Assembly: GCF_000974985.2 (NCBI RefSeq)
Contig: NZ_LAVA02000107.1
Coordinates: forward strand, 1-61,583
Direction: 5' to 3'
Length of the DNA: 61,583 nucleotides
DNA from: Streptomyces mangrovisoli
GTDB lineage: Bacteria > Actinomycetota > Actinomycetes > Streptomycetales > Streptomycetaceae
Below, one piece after another: positions 33,162 to 41,738 of the stretch. The position numbers and the translations under genes are program-made. Under the pieces are notes generated by a model. It did no database searches and was not told where the DNA came from. It worked only from the letters and a program-made list of their open reading frames with translations. How positions within the stretch are numbered: position 1 is the stretch's first letter; each line of letters begins with the position of its first letter.

Positions 33162-34388
33162 TCACAACCCCACGATCGCGTTCCAGCGCTTCGTGAGTTC
33201 CACCCGTTCCGTGGACGTGATGTCGCGGGCGATCACCAGCCGCTTGCGCATTTCGGTGTTCGGGAAGATCAGGGGGTTGGCCGCCAGGGCCGCGGTGTCC
33301 TTGTCCTTGGAGTCGGCGAGGACGGCCTGCGCGGCGGGGACCGGGCAGACGTAGTTCACCCAGGCGGCGAGCTCGGCTGCGACCTCGGGCCGGTAGTAGT
33401 AGTCGATCAGGCGCTCGGCGTTGGCCTTGTGGCGGGCGCGGTCGGGGATCATCAGGGAGTCCGCCCACAGCTCCGCGCCCTCCTCGGGGACCACGAAGCG
33501 GATGTCGGGGTTGTCCGCCTGGAGCTGGATCACGTCACCGGAATACGCCTGACAGGCCAGCACGTCACCGCTCACCAGGTCCTTGGTGTAGTCGTTGCCG
33601 GTGAAGCGGCGTATCTGCCCGTTGTGGACGTACTTCTCGACCTGGTCGCAGACCTTGTGGAAGTCGGCGACCGTCCAGCGGGTGATGTCGACCCCGTTGC
33701 CCTGCATGAGCAGCGCGAACGCCTCGTCGAGGCCGGACAGCAGGCTGACCCGGCCCTTGAGGTCGTTCGCCCACAGGTCGGAGACGTGCCGGACCTCCCG
33801 GCCCAGCTTGCGGTGGTTGTACGCGATGCCGGTGATCCCGGACTGCCACGGCACGGTGTACTTGCGGCCCGGGTCGAAGCCGGGCGAGCGCAGCAGCGGG
33901 TCGAGGTACTTCGCCACGTTCGGCTGGTTCGCCCGGTCCATCTCCTGGACCCAGCCGAGCCGCACGAACCGCGCGCACATCCAGTCGCTGATGACGATCA
34001 GGTCGCGGCCGGTTTGCTGGTGGTTCATCAGCGCGGGGCTGATCTTGCCGAAGAACTCGTCGTTGTCGTTGATCTCCTCGACGTAGTCGACGGAGATCCC
34101 GGTGCTCTTCTCGAACGCCGCGAGCGTCGGCCGCAGGTTCGGGTTGTCGTCGTCGACATCGATGTAGAGCGGCCAGTTGGCCCAGGTCAGTCGCTTGTCC
34201 CGGGCCGACAGATCGGTCACGGCACGCTCGGAGCGTGGCACGTACGCTTCACGGACCCCGCAGCCCGAGAGCGCGGCGAGTGCGGCCGTGCCGCCCAGGG
34301 CGCGCAGCAGGGAGCGACGGGAGGGCGAGGGCAGGAAGGGAGTCTGGGGCACCCGCGCAGCATGCCGTGCGCGCGCCCGGACGGACAA
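33162..34388 (-). CDS. Orphan PotD-like polyamine-binding lipoprotein
   Basis: This is a second spermidine/putrescine-binding protein of 408 residues. A twin-arginine motif (PSRRSLLRAL, Arg24-Arg25) and lipobox LSGC (Cys43) predict Tat export and lipid anchoring. The mature region (WANWPLYIDVDDDNPNL, EEINDNDEFFGKI) parallels the PotD at 25725-26972. No permease or ATPase gene is adjacent, so it may feed the PotABC system at 22.8-25.7 kb. The start is uncertain: a TTG at 34388 or a GTG at 34352. Confidence 0.9.
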   Translation of the reverse strand: MSVRARARHAARVPQTPFLPSPSRRSLLRALGGTAALAALSGCGVREAYVPRSERAVTDLSARDKRLTWANWPLYIDVDDDNPNLRPTLAAFEKSTGISVDYVEEINDNDEFFGKISPALMNHQQTGRDLIVISDWMCARFVRLGWVQEMDRANQPNVAKYLDPLLRSPGFDPGRKYTVPWQSGITGIAYNHRKLGREVRHVSDLWANDLKGRVSLLSGLDEAFALLMQGNGVDITRWTVADFHKVCDQVEKYVHNGQIRRFTGNDYTKDLVSGDVLACQAYSGDVIQLQADNPDIRFVVPEEGAELWADSLMIPDRARHKANAERLIDYYYRPEVAAELAAWVNYVCPVPAAQAVLADSKDKDTAALAANPLIFPNTEMRKRLVIARDITSTERVELTKRWNAIVGL

Positions 34389-34409
34389 TCGACGCAGCGT
34401 CGAGCATGG

Positions 34410-35714
34410 TCATGCGGAACCGACACCTTGTCGAACGCGGGGGTGGAGGCCGGGTGACATCCGTGTTACGGACGCCTCAGGCCCGTCTCCGGGGGCCGCG
34501 GGCAGCATGATCTCGACCGTGAGACCGCCCCTCGGGTGGGTGTGCGCGAGCACCCGCCCGCCGTGCGCGGCGACCACGGCGGACACGATGGACATGCCGA
34601 GCCCGAGCCCGTCCCGTCCCCGCACCCGGTCCGCGCCCAGCCGCCGGAACGGCTGGAACAGCCCCGGCGCCTGGTCGGCCGGGATCACCGCGCCGCTGTT
34701 GGCGATCCGCAGCGCCGCCCGCCCCGCCGCGTCCACGCCGGTCCACACGCTGACCCAACCCCCCTGCCCCGCGGGGAGGTTGTGCCGTACGGCGTTGTCG
34801 AGGAGGTTGACCACGAGCCGTTCGAGCAGCTGCGGGTCGCCCAGCACCGGGGCCGCGGCGAGGCGGGCCTCCACCGGCGGCCCGCCCGTCGGCAGAAGGT
34901 CCCCCACCACGGCCGCGAGATCGACGAACTCGCGGCGTTCGAGGCCCTGTTGGCTGCGGGCGAGAGTCAGCAGCGCGTCGATGAGCCGCTCCTGTTCCTG
35001 GCCGGCCGCCCGCACCCGCAGCAGCGCGGCGCGCAGCGCCTCGGGACCGGCGTCCGGGTCGGCGAGGGTGACGTCCACGATGGTCTGCTGGAGGGTGAGC
35101 GGGGTGCGCAGTTCGTGCGAGGCGTTGGCGACGAACTGCTTCTGCGCCTCGAACGCGCCCTCCAGCCGGGCCAGTACGGCGTCGAAGGTGTCCGCGACGG
35201 CCTTCAGCTCGTCCTCGGGACCGCACACCGCGAGCCGTTCGTGCAGGTTGTCGGCGGAGATGCGGCGGGCGGCCGCCGTCATCGTGCGCAGCGGGGCCAG
35301 CACCCGCCCGGCCATGAGCCGCCCGAGCGCCAGCGACACCAGTGCCACCAGGGCGAACGCGACGCACGCCTCCACGAAGAACTGGTGCAGCTGGTCCTGC
35401 CGGGTGTCGGCCACGATGGTCCGTACGACCGCCGGGGTGCCCGGCCCCAGCTCGCCGTAGCTCGCCCCCTCCTGCACCGCCGTCGTCCGGCCCGCCTCGG
35501 AGTGTGTGACGAGCAGGTACGTCATGCCGAGGAGCAGCGCGCCCGTCGCCACGAACAGGCCGCTGTACAGCAGGGTGAGCCGCCAGCGGACGCTCGCCGG
35601 GTACAGCCGCCGCCACGGCAGGTTCCGCACCCCGCACGTGATCCGACGCGTGATCGGGTGCGTGGTCGGGCGCATGACCGGGTGCGTGGTCGGGCGCATG
35701 GTCCGGCGGTTCAC
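34410..35714 (-). CDS. Sensor histidine kinase
   Basis: This is a membrane kinase of 434 residues. Two membrane segments (about 45-70 and 117-138) flank a small extracytoplasmic domain. A HAMP-type region follows, then the dimerisation H box ANASHELRTPLT with His200, an N box LLDNAVRHNL and a G box GLGLGMS. The GTG start overlaps the response regulator stop (GTGA), so the two are translationally coupled. The N terminus carries a tandem MRPTTHP repeat. The stimulus is unknown; the divergent secreted protein is a candidate target or signal. Confidence 0.93.
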   Translation of the reverse strand: MNRRTMRPTTHPVMRPTTHPITRRITCGVRNLPWRRLYPASVRWRLTLLYSGLFVATGALLLGMTYLLVTHSEAGRTTAVQEGASYGELGPGTPAVVRTIVADTRQDQLHQFFVEACVAFALVALVSLALGRLMAGRVLAPLRTMTAAARRISADNLHERLAVCGPEDELKAVADTFDAVLARLEGAFEAQKQFVANASHELRTPLTLQQTIVDVTLADPDAGPEALRAALLRVRAAGQEQERLIDALLTLARSQQGLERREFVDLAAVVGDLLPTGGPPVEARLAAAPVLGDPQLLERLVVNLLDNAVRHNLPAGQGGWVSVWTGVDAAGRAALRIANSGAVIPADQAPGLFQPFRRLGADRVRGRDGLGLGMSIVSAVVAAHGGRVLAHTHPRGGLTVEIMLPAAPGDGPEASVTRMSPGLHPRVRQGVGSA

Positions 35715-36367
35715 CGGATGCGGTACCCGGCGCGGTCCACCGTCTCGATCAGCGGCGGTTCGCCCAGCTTGCGCCGGAGCCGGCTGACGGTGACCTTCAC
35801 CGTCTGGCTGAAGGGGTCGGCTGCCTCGTCCCATGCCCGCTCCAGGAGTTCCTCGGTGGACACCACCGCGCCCTGCGCCCCGAGCAGCAGTTCCAGCACC
35901 GCGAACTCCTTAGGACTGAGCGGCAGTTGACTGTCGGCGCGGGTGGCCCGGCGGCGCGCCGGGTCGAGCCGCAGCTCCCCGCGGACCAGCACCGGCGGCA
36001 GCGCGGGCTGCGCCCGGCGGGCCAACGCCCGGATGCGGGCGACGAGTTCGGCGAAGGCGAAGGGCTTGGACAGATAGTCGTCGGCGCCGAGCCCGAGCCC
36101 CGTCACCCGGTCGGCCACCGTCCCGGACGCCGTGAGCATCAGCACCCGCGCGCGGTTGCCGCTCCCGGCGAGGGTGCGGCAGACCTGGTCGCCGTGGAGG
36201 CCGGGCAGGTCCCGGTCGAGGACGACGACGTCGTAGCCGTTGACGTCGGCGCGTTCCAGCGCGGTCGGTCCGTCGTGCGCGAGGTCGATCGCCATGCCCT
36301 CCCGGCGCAGCCCCGCGGCCACCGTCCGGGCCAGCTCCTCATGGTCGTCCACCACCAGCACACGCAT
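35711..36367 (-). CDS. OmpR/PhoB-type response regulator
   Basis: The product is 218 residues. The receiver domain has the acidic pair VDDHE, the phosphoacceptor Asp51 in VVVLDRDLPG and the Lys in LSKPF. The winged-helix output domain has SPKEFAVLELLL and TVKVTVSRLRRKLG. The ATG at 36365-36367 gives a standard N terminus (MRVLVVDDHEELA). It is upstream of and overlaps the histidine kinase gene. It is divergent from the secreted protein gene at 36506, whose promoter it may control. Confidence 0.93.
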   Translation of the reverse strand: MRVLVVDDHEELARTVAAGLRREGMAIDLAHDGPTALERADVNGYDVVVLDRDLPGLHGDQVCRTLAGSGNRARVLMLTASGTVADRVTGLGLGADDYLSKPFAFAELVARIRALARRAQPALPPVLVRGELRLDPARRRATRADSQLPLSPKEFAVLELLLGAQGAVVSTEELLERAWDEAADPFSQTVKVTVSRLRRKLGEPPLIETVDRAGYRIR

Positions 36368-36505
36368 GGCGCCCAGTGTGGCGGCCGGGCGGTTACACCC
36401 GGATAAGCCCGGCCGTTCCCGTGCCGTAACCGCCGACGCGGTTCGGTTGGGGCGTACGCATCGCAGCACCACCCCAAGATCGCAGCACAACCCCTAGGAG
36501 GAACC

Positions 36506-37144
36506 ATGCGCGCTCTGGCGACCCGGCCCCATCGGCTCGCCCTCGGCGTCGCCGTGCTGACGGCGGCCGCCCTCGGCACGGTCGGCGTGTCGGCGGCGCA
36601 GGCCGCCGGGCCGGCGTCCGCGAACGGCTCGGGCAAGGCCACGAAGGTCATCGCCGGTGCCACCGTCGTGAAGGAGAAGGGCAAGGGCGGTGACACGGCC
36701 GGCCTGCCGCCCAAGGGTGTCGGCATCGGTGTGGCGTACAAGCCCACCGCACACGCGCCCGGCGACGTCAACACCGCCAGCACGCGCTTCGCCACGTGCA
36801 TGAGGAGCAAGGGACAGAAGGGCTTCCCGGACATCCACGCGAGCGGGAGCGGCAAGCGGATCCGGCTCCAGGTACGGGTGGGAGCGCAGAAGGGCTCCGA
36901 CCTGAACTCCGCGAGCTACAAGAAGGCCGTCAAGGTGTGCGCGCCGATCCTCGCGAAGGCGGGCGTCACCTTCACCTCGGGCAGCGGGCTGCCGCCGCTG
37001 CCGAAGCCCGGCGAGCCGGGGAAGTCGGGCAAGGCGAGCGGGTCGAGCAGGGAGGCCCCCTCCCTGGACAAGGTCGAGTCGGGGACGGGCGTGGGGCAGG
37101 ACGACGGCGGGCCCGGCCTGACCACGAGCGGCTTCGGGGCCTGA
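36506..37144 (+). CDS. Secreted two-cysteine protein
   Basis: The product is 212 residues with a Sec signal peptide ending near AQAAG (about 33). The mature part has one pair of cysteines, in FATCMRSKGQKGFPDIH and KVCAPILAK, a CMR...G..FPD pattern common in actinobacterial secreted proteins found near two-component systems and export ABC genes. The C terminus is Gly/Ser/Lys-rich and likely disordered. The start has a strong AGGAGGAA site. It is divergent from the two-component pair at 34410-36367, which suggests shared regulation. Function is unknown. Confidence 0.85.
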   Translation: MRALATRPHRLALGVAVLTAAALGTVGVSAAQAAGPASANGSGKATKVIAGATVVKEKGKGGDTAGLPPKGVGIGVAYKPTAHAPGDVNTASTRFATCMRSKGQKGFPDIHASGSGKRIRLQVRVGAQKGSDLNSASYKKAVKVCAPILAKAGVTFTSGSGLPPLPKPGEPGKSGKASGSSREAPSLDKVESGTGVGQDDGGPGLTTSGFGA

Positions 37145-37174
37145 GCCGCACGGCCGTCCCATGAGGGGGGAACA

Positions 37175-37215
37175 CCGCGGCCCCGGAACGGAGCAACTCC
37201 GTTCCGGGGCCGCGG
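37175..37215. terminator. Perfect 19-bp terminator hairpin
   Basis: The arms at 37175-37193 and 37197-37215 are perfectly complementary with only CAA as the loop. It lies between the convergent secreted protein and aldehyde dehydrogenase genes and probably ends both transcripts. Confidence 0.9.
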
Positions 37216-37263
37216 GCGTACCTCACCCTCGCGGGCGTACCTCACCCGACCCGCGCGGAGCGC

Positions 37264-38703
37264 CTACGCGTCCAGCGACGTCATCACGTGCTTGATGCGC
37301 GTGTAGTCGTCGAAGCCGTACGCGGAGAGGTCCTTGCCGTAGCCGGACTTCTTGAAGCCGCCGTGCGGCATCTCGGCGACCAGCGGGATGTGGGTGTTGA
37401 TCCACACGCAGCCGAAGTCGAGCTTCTTGGACATCCGCATGGCGCGGGAGTGGTCCTTGGTCCACACCGAGGACGCGAGGGCGTACTCGACGCCGTTCGC
37501 GTACGCGACGGCCTGGTCCTCGTCCGTGAAGGACTGCACGGTGATGACCGGGCCGAAGACCTCCTGCTGGATGATCTCGTCGTCCTGGTTGAGCCCGGAG
37601 ACGACGGTCGGGGCCCAGAAGTAGCCCTTGTCGCCGACCCGGTGGCCGCCCGCCTCGACCTTGGCGTGGGCGGGGAGGCGCTCGATGAAGCCGGAGACCT
37701 GCTTGAGCTGGTTCGGGTTGTTCAGCGGGCCGTAGAGCACGTCCTCGTCGTCCGGCTGCCCGGTCTTCGTCTCGGCGGCGGCCTTGGCGAGCGCGGAGAC
37801 GAACTCGTCGTGGATGGAGTGGTGCACGAGCACGCGGGTCGCGGCGGTGCAGTCCTGGCCGGCGTTGAAGAAGCCCGCCACCGAGATGTCCTCGACGGCC
37901 TTGGCGATGTCGGTGTCCTCGAAGACCACGACGGGCGCCTTGCCGCCGAGCTCCAGGTGGACCCGCTTGACGTCCTTGGACGCGGATTCCGCGACCGACA
38001 TGCCGGCGCGTACCGAGCCGGTGATGGAGGCCATCGCCGGGGTCGGGTGCTCGACCATCGCGCGGCCGGTGTCGCGGTCGCCGCAGACGACGTTGAAGAC
38101 GCCCTTGGGCAGGATCGAGCCGAGGATCTCGGCGATCAGGACGGTGGAGGCCGGGGTGGTGTCCGAGGGCTTGAGGACCACGGTGTTGCCCGCGGCGATC
38201 GCCGGGGCGAACTTCCACACGGCCATCATCATCGGGTAGTTCCAGGGCGCGACCTGCGCGCAGACGCCGACCGGCTCACGGCGGACGATGGACGTCATCC
38301 CGTCCATGTACTCGCCGGCCGAGCGGCCTTCCAGCATCCGCGCCGCGCCCGCGAAGAAGCGGATCTGGTCGACCATCGGCGGGATCTCCTCGGAGCGGGT
38401 GAGGCCCACGGGCTTGCCCGTGTTCTCCACCTCGGCCGCGATGAGTTCCTCGGCGCGCTCCTCGAAGGCGTCCGCGATCTTCAGCAGGGCCTTCTGGCGC
38501 TCGGACGGGGTGGTGTCGCGCCAGCCGGGGAAGGCCGCGGCGGCGGCCGCCATCGCGGCGTCCACGTCGGCCGGCCCGGACAGCGGAGCGGTCGCGTACG
38601 CGTCGCCGGTCACGGGGTTGACCACCTCGGTGGTCCGTCCGTCGGCGGCGTCGCGGGACTCACCGTCGATGTAGTTGCGCAGACGACGCAGCTCGGTGCT
38701 CAC
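37264..38703 (-). CDS. Gamma-aminobutyraldehyde dehydrogenase
   Basis: This NAD(P)-dependent dehydrogenase of 479 residues resembles PatD/PuuC enzymes that convert 4-aminobutanal to GABA. The base Glu251 lies in HLELGGKAP and the nucleophile Cys285 in NAGQDCTAATR. The ITGSVRAG segment replaces the more usual FTGST. It is divergent from an Lrp/AsnC regulator and the putrescine-type aminotransferase, which together outline putrescine to GABA conversion. The start is ATG at 38703. It is one of three aldehyde dehydrogenases in the window. Confidence 0.92.
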   Translation of the reverse strand: MSTELRRLRNYIDGESRDAADGRTTEVVNPVTGDAYATAPLSGPADVDAAMAAAAAAFPGWRDTTPSERQKALLKIADAFEERAEELIAAEVENTGKPVGLTRSEEIPPMVDQIRFFAGAARMLEGRSAGEYMDGMTSIVRREPVGVCAQVAPWNYPMMMAVWKFAPAIAAGNTVVLKPSDTTPASTVLIAEILGSILPKGVFNVVCGDRDTGRAMVEHPTPAMASITGSVRAGMSVAESASKDVKRVHLELGGKAPVVVFEDTDIAKAVEDISVAGFFNAGQDCTAATRVLVHHSIHDEFVSALAKAAAETKTGQPDDEDVLYGPLNNPNQLKQVSGFIERLPAHAKVEAGGHRVGDKGYFWAPTVVSGLNQDDEIIQQEVFGPVITVQSFTDEDQAVAYANGVEYALASSVWTKDHSRAMRMSKKLDFGCVWINTHIPLVAEMPHGGFKKSGYGKDLSAYGFDDYTRIKHVMTSLDA

Positions 38704-38825
38704 TGCCGGCCTCCTGATCAGGTTCTGACGTCAGCTGGGGGCGTCCAGCTGTATCGGGCTGTCCACTCACTGAGACACCCCACCCTAATCCGCATCCCGA
38801 CGTTTTCAACACCCCTGGCCGGATC

Positions 38826-38845
38826 CTTGCTGCGAAATCCGCAAG
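38826..38845. promoter_or_regulatory. Possible Lrp/AsnC binding site
   Basis: CTTGC-N10-GCAAG with an AT-rich centre (GAAAT) lies between the divergent aldehyde dehydrogenase and AsnC genes. The size and AT-rich middle fit a generic Lrp/AsnC site, but no certain consensus applies. Confidence 0.3.
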
Positions 38846-38904
38846 TTCCTGCCACGTAAACAACGAATTTCATCGCCTCGGCCTTGCGGAACGGTCGAGA
38901 CGTC

Positions 38905-39420
38905 GTGCACAGTGAGGGCGTGGCCAGTCGAAGCGCAGACCCCAGGGACTCCCGCGAGTCCAGGAACGGCACTCCCCATCTGGATGCCGTCTCCCTCGCC
39001 ATCATCGAACAGCTCCAGGAGGACGGCCGCCGGCCGTACGCCGCGATCGGCAAGGCGGTGGGCCTCTCCGAGGCGGCCGTGCGCCAGCGGGTGCAGAAGC
39101 TGCTCGACCAGGGCGTGATGCAGATCGTCGCCGTCACGGACCCGCTCACCGTGGGATTCCGCCGGCAGGCGATGGTCGGCGTGAACGTCGAGGGATCCCT
39201 CGACCCCGTCGCCGAAGCGCTGACGGCCATGTCGGAGGTCGAGTACGTGGTGATGACCGCGGGCTCGTTCGACATCCTCGCGGAGGTCGTCTGCGAGGAC
39301 GACGACCACCTGCTGGACGTCATCAACAAACGCATCCGGGCGCTGCCCGGCGTGCGCTCGACCGAAAGCTTCGTCTACCTGAAGCTGAAGAAGCAGACCT
39401 ACATGTGGGGAACCCGATAA
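38905..39420 (+). CDS. Lrp/AsnC-family transcriptional regulator
   Basis: The product is about 171 residues. The N-terminal helix-turn-helix reads DAVSLAIIEQLQEDGRRPYA and GKAVGLSEAAVRQRVQKLL, followed by an effector (RAM) domain of the usual alpha/beta pattern (VEYVVMTAGSFDILAEV...). The start could be the GTG at 38905 or the GTG at 38920; the RAM domain is unaffected. It ends 2 nt before the aminotransferase start at 39423 and is divergent from the aldehyde dehydrogenase. Regulation of the polyamine genes around it is inferred. Confidence 0.9.
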   Translation: MHSEGVASRSADPRDSRESRNGTPHLDAVSLAIIEQLQEDGRRPYAAIGKAVGLSEAAVRQRVQKLLDQGVMQIVAVTDPLTVGFRRQAMVGVNVEGSLDPVAEALTAMSEVEYVVMTAGSFDILAEVVCEDDDHLLDVINKRIRALPGVRSTESFVYLKLKKQTYMWGTR

Positions 39421-39422
39421 CC

Positions 39423-40787
39423 GTGAGCTCAAAGGACCTCAGCAAGACCGCGTACGACCACCTGTGGATGCACTTCACCCGCATGTCCTCGTACGAGAAC
39501 TCCCCCGTCCCGACCATCGTCCGGGGCGAGGGCACCTACATCTACGACGACAAGGGCAAGCGCTACCTGGACGGTCTCGCGGGCCTGTTCGTGGTCCAGG
39601 CCGGTCACGGCCGCACGGAGCTGGCCGAGGTCGCCGCCAAGCAGGCCTCCGAGCTGGCCTTCTTCCCGGTGTGGTCGTACGCCCACCCCAAGGCCGTGGA
39701 GCTGGCGGAGCGTCTCGCGCACGAGGCGCCGGGCGACCTCAACAAGGTGTTCTTCACCACCGGTGGCGGTGAGGCGGTGGAGACCGCCTGGAAGCTCGCC
39801 AAGCAGTACTTCAAGCTCAAGGGCAAGCACACCAAGTACAAGGTCATCTCCCGCGCGGTCGCCTACCACGGCACCCCGCAGGGCGCCCTGTCGATCACCG
39901 GCCTGCCGGCCCTGAAGGCCCCGTTCGAGCCCCTGGTGCCGGGTGCGCACAAGGTCCCGAACACCAACATCTACCGCGCCCCGATCCACGGCGACGCCCC
40001 CGAGGCCTTCGGCCGCTGGGCCGCCGACCAGATCGAGCAGCAGATCCTCTTCGAGGGCCCGGACACCGTCGCCGCGGTCTTCCTGGAGCCGGTGCAGAAC
40101 GCGGGCGGCTGCTTCCCGCCCCCGCCCGGCTACTTCCAGCGCGTCCGCGAGATCTGCGACCAGTACGACGTGCTGCTCGTCTCCGACGAGGTCATCTGCG
40201 CCTTCGGCCGGCTCGGCACGACGTTCGCCTGTGACAAGTTCGGCTACGTGCCGGACATGATCACCTGCGCCAAGGGCATGACCTCGGGCTACTCCCCGAT
40301 CGGCGCCTGCATCGTCTCCGACAAGATCGCCGAGCCGTTCTACAAGGGCGACAACACCTTCCTGCACGGCTACACCTTCGGCGGCCACCCCGTGTCCGCG
40401 GCGGTCGGCCTCGCCAACCTCGACCTGTTCGAGCGCGAGGGCATCAACCAGCACGTGCTGGACAACGAGGGCAACTTCCTGAAGACCCTCCAGAAGCTGC
40501 ACGACCTGCCGATCGTCGGCGACGTCCGCGGCAACGGCTTCTTCTACGGCATCGAGCTCGTGAAGGACAAGGTCACCAAGGAGTCCTTCAACGACGAGGA
40601 GACCGAGCGCGTGCTCTACGGCTTCCTCTCGAAGGCGCTCTTCGAGAACGGCCTGTACTGCCGTGCCGACGACCGTGGCGACCCGGTCGTCCAGCTCGCC
40701 CCGCCGCTGATCTCCAACCAGGAGACCTTCGACGAGATCGAGCAGATCCTGCGGGCCACCCTCACCGAGGCGTGGACCAAGCTCTGA
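39423..40787 (+). CDS. Class III aminotransferase, putrescine/pyruvate type
   Basis: This PLP enzyme of 454 residues is likely to transfer an amino group from putrescine or a related diamine to pyruvate. Visible features include the cofactor-binding TTGGGEAVETAWKLAKQYF, the YHGTPQGALSITG segment, SDEVICAFGRLG and the Schiff-base Lys284 in TCAKGMTSGYSP. A GTG at 39423 follows GGGGAA; a GTG at 39405 lies inside the AsnC gene. It is co-transcribed with AsnC and divergent from an aminobutyraldehyde dehydrogenase, so putrescine to 4-aminobutanal to GABA is a coherent route. Taurine or beta-alanine are alternatives. Confidence 0.9.
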   Translation: MSSKDLSKTAYDHLWMHFTRMSSYENSPVPTIVRGEGTYIYDDKGKRYLDGLAGLFVVQAGHGRTELAEVAAKQASELAFFPVWSYAHPKAVELAERLAHEAPGDLNKVFFTTGGGEAVETAWKLAKQYFKLKGKHTKYKVISRAVAYHGTPQGALSITGLPALKAPFEPLVPGAHKVPNTNIYRAPIHGDAPEAFGRWAADQIEQQILFEGPDTVAAVFLEPVQNAGGCFPPPPGYFQRVREICDQYDVLLVSDEVICAFGRLGTTFACDKFGYVPDMITCAKGMTSGYSPIGACIVSDKIAEPFYKGDNTFLHGYTFGGHPVSAAVGLANLDLFEREGINQHVLDNEGNFLKTLQKLHDLPIVGDVRGNGFFYGIELVKDKVTKESFNDEETERVLYGFLSKALFENGLYCRADDRGDPVVQLAPPLISNQETFDEIEQILRATLTEAWTKL

Positions 40788-40828
40788 TCGTTCCCGATCA
40801 GCTCTGATCATCCGGCTGGATGATCGAC

Positions 40829-40878
40829 CCCGGCCCCGGTGCCGTCCGTTCGAGTGAGAACGGCGGCCCGGGGCCGTG
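40829..40878 (+). terminator. Aminotransferase terminator hairpin
   Basis: CGGCCCCGG (40831-40839) pairs with CCGGGGCCG (40868-40876), and CGTTC with GAACG inside, with minor mismatches. It lies about 45 nt past the stop. Confidence 0.6.
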
Positions 40879-40997
40879 TGCTGTCCGGCCTCCCGCCGAC
40901 GGCTGCCTAGCGTGCCAGTGACCGATCGGCCCAGCCTTCGTTCCCCCGCACGGGGGAACGGCAACGGGAATACGGATCAGAACCGAGGTGTACGCCC

Positions 40998-41738
40998 ATG
41001 GAGGCCCCGCCGGACAACGACGTGCTCTGGGCACGGTCCCTGCACTTCACCCACGACGACGGCTCCCCCGGACTCGGCGGCGTGTCGCTCGGTGTCCGCG
41101 AGGGCGAGATCCTCGCCGTCGGCGGCCCGCGCGGCAGCGGCAAGACGACCCTGCTGCGCTGCCTGTCCGGTCAGGTACGCGCCCAGCGCGGCGAGGTCTG
41201 GTTCAACAGCGTGCCCGTGCACACCATGGGCCCGATGGCCCGGGAGCGGCTGCGCCGCGACCGGTTCGGCTGGATCGACCCGGCCCCCGTGCTCGTCCCC
41301 GAGCTGACCGTGTGGGAGAACACCGCCCTCCCGCTCATGCTGCGCGGCGTCAGCCGCCGCCGGGCCAAGGCCGCCGCCCACGAGTGGCTCGACCGGCTCG
41401 ACGTCGGCGACCGGGCCCGCAGGCGCCCGCACGAACTGCACCAGGCCGAGCGCCAGCGCGTCTCGCTGGCCCGCGCCCTCGCCCCCGGCCCGACCGTGCT
41501 GTTCGCGGACGAGCCGACGGCCCCGCTGCACCGGGCCGACCGCGCCCATGTGCTGCGCACCCTGACGACCGCGGCCCGCTCGCACGGCATCACGGTCGTG
41601 CTCGCCACCCACGACGCCGACACCGCGGCCCTCGCCGACCGCACGGTGTCCCTGCTGGACGGGCGGCGCGTCACCACCGTCCACCTGCCCCCGGTGGCCG
41701 AGACGGAGGGCCGGGCCGCGTGCTCGCTCTCCGTCTGA
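40998..41738 (+). CDS. ABC-type ATPase with a degenerate signature motif
   Basis: The product is 246 residues and is a LolD/MacB-like ABC ATPase in outline. Walker A GPRGSGKT at 43-50 and Walker B LFADEP at 168-173 are intact, with the switch His in ATHDADT. The signature LSGGE is replaced by LHQAE (147-151), and the Q-loop Gln is absent (FGWIDPAPVL). These changes make normal ATP hydrolysis doubtful. The next gene overlaps by 19 nt and encodes its membrane partner. The transported substance is unknown. Confidence 0.82.
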   Translation: MEAPPDNDVLWARSLHFTHDDGSPGLGGVSLGVREGEILAVGGPRGSGKTTLLRCLSGQVRAQRGEVWFNSVPVHTMGPMARERLRRDRFGWIDPAPVLVPELTVWENTALPLMLRGVSRRRAKAAAHEWLDRLDVGDRARRRPHELHQAERQRVSLARALAPGPTVLFADEPTAPLHRADRAHVLRTLTTAARSHGITVVLATHDADTAALADRTVSLLDGRRVTTVHLPPVAETEGRAACSLSV

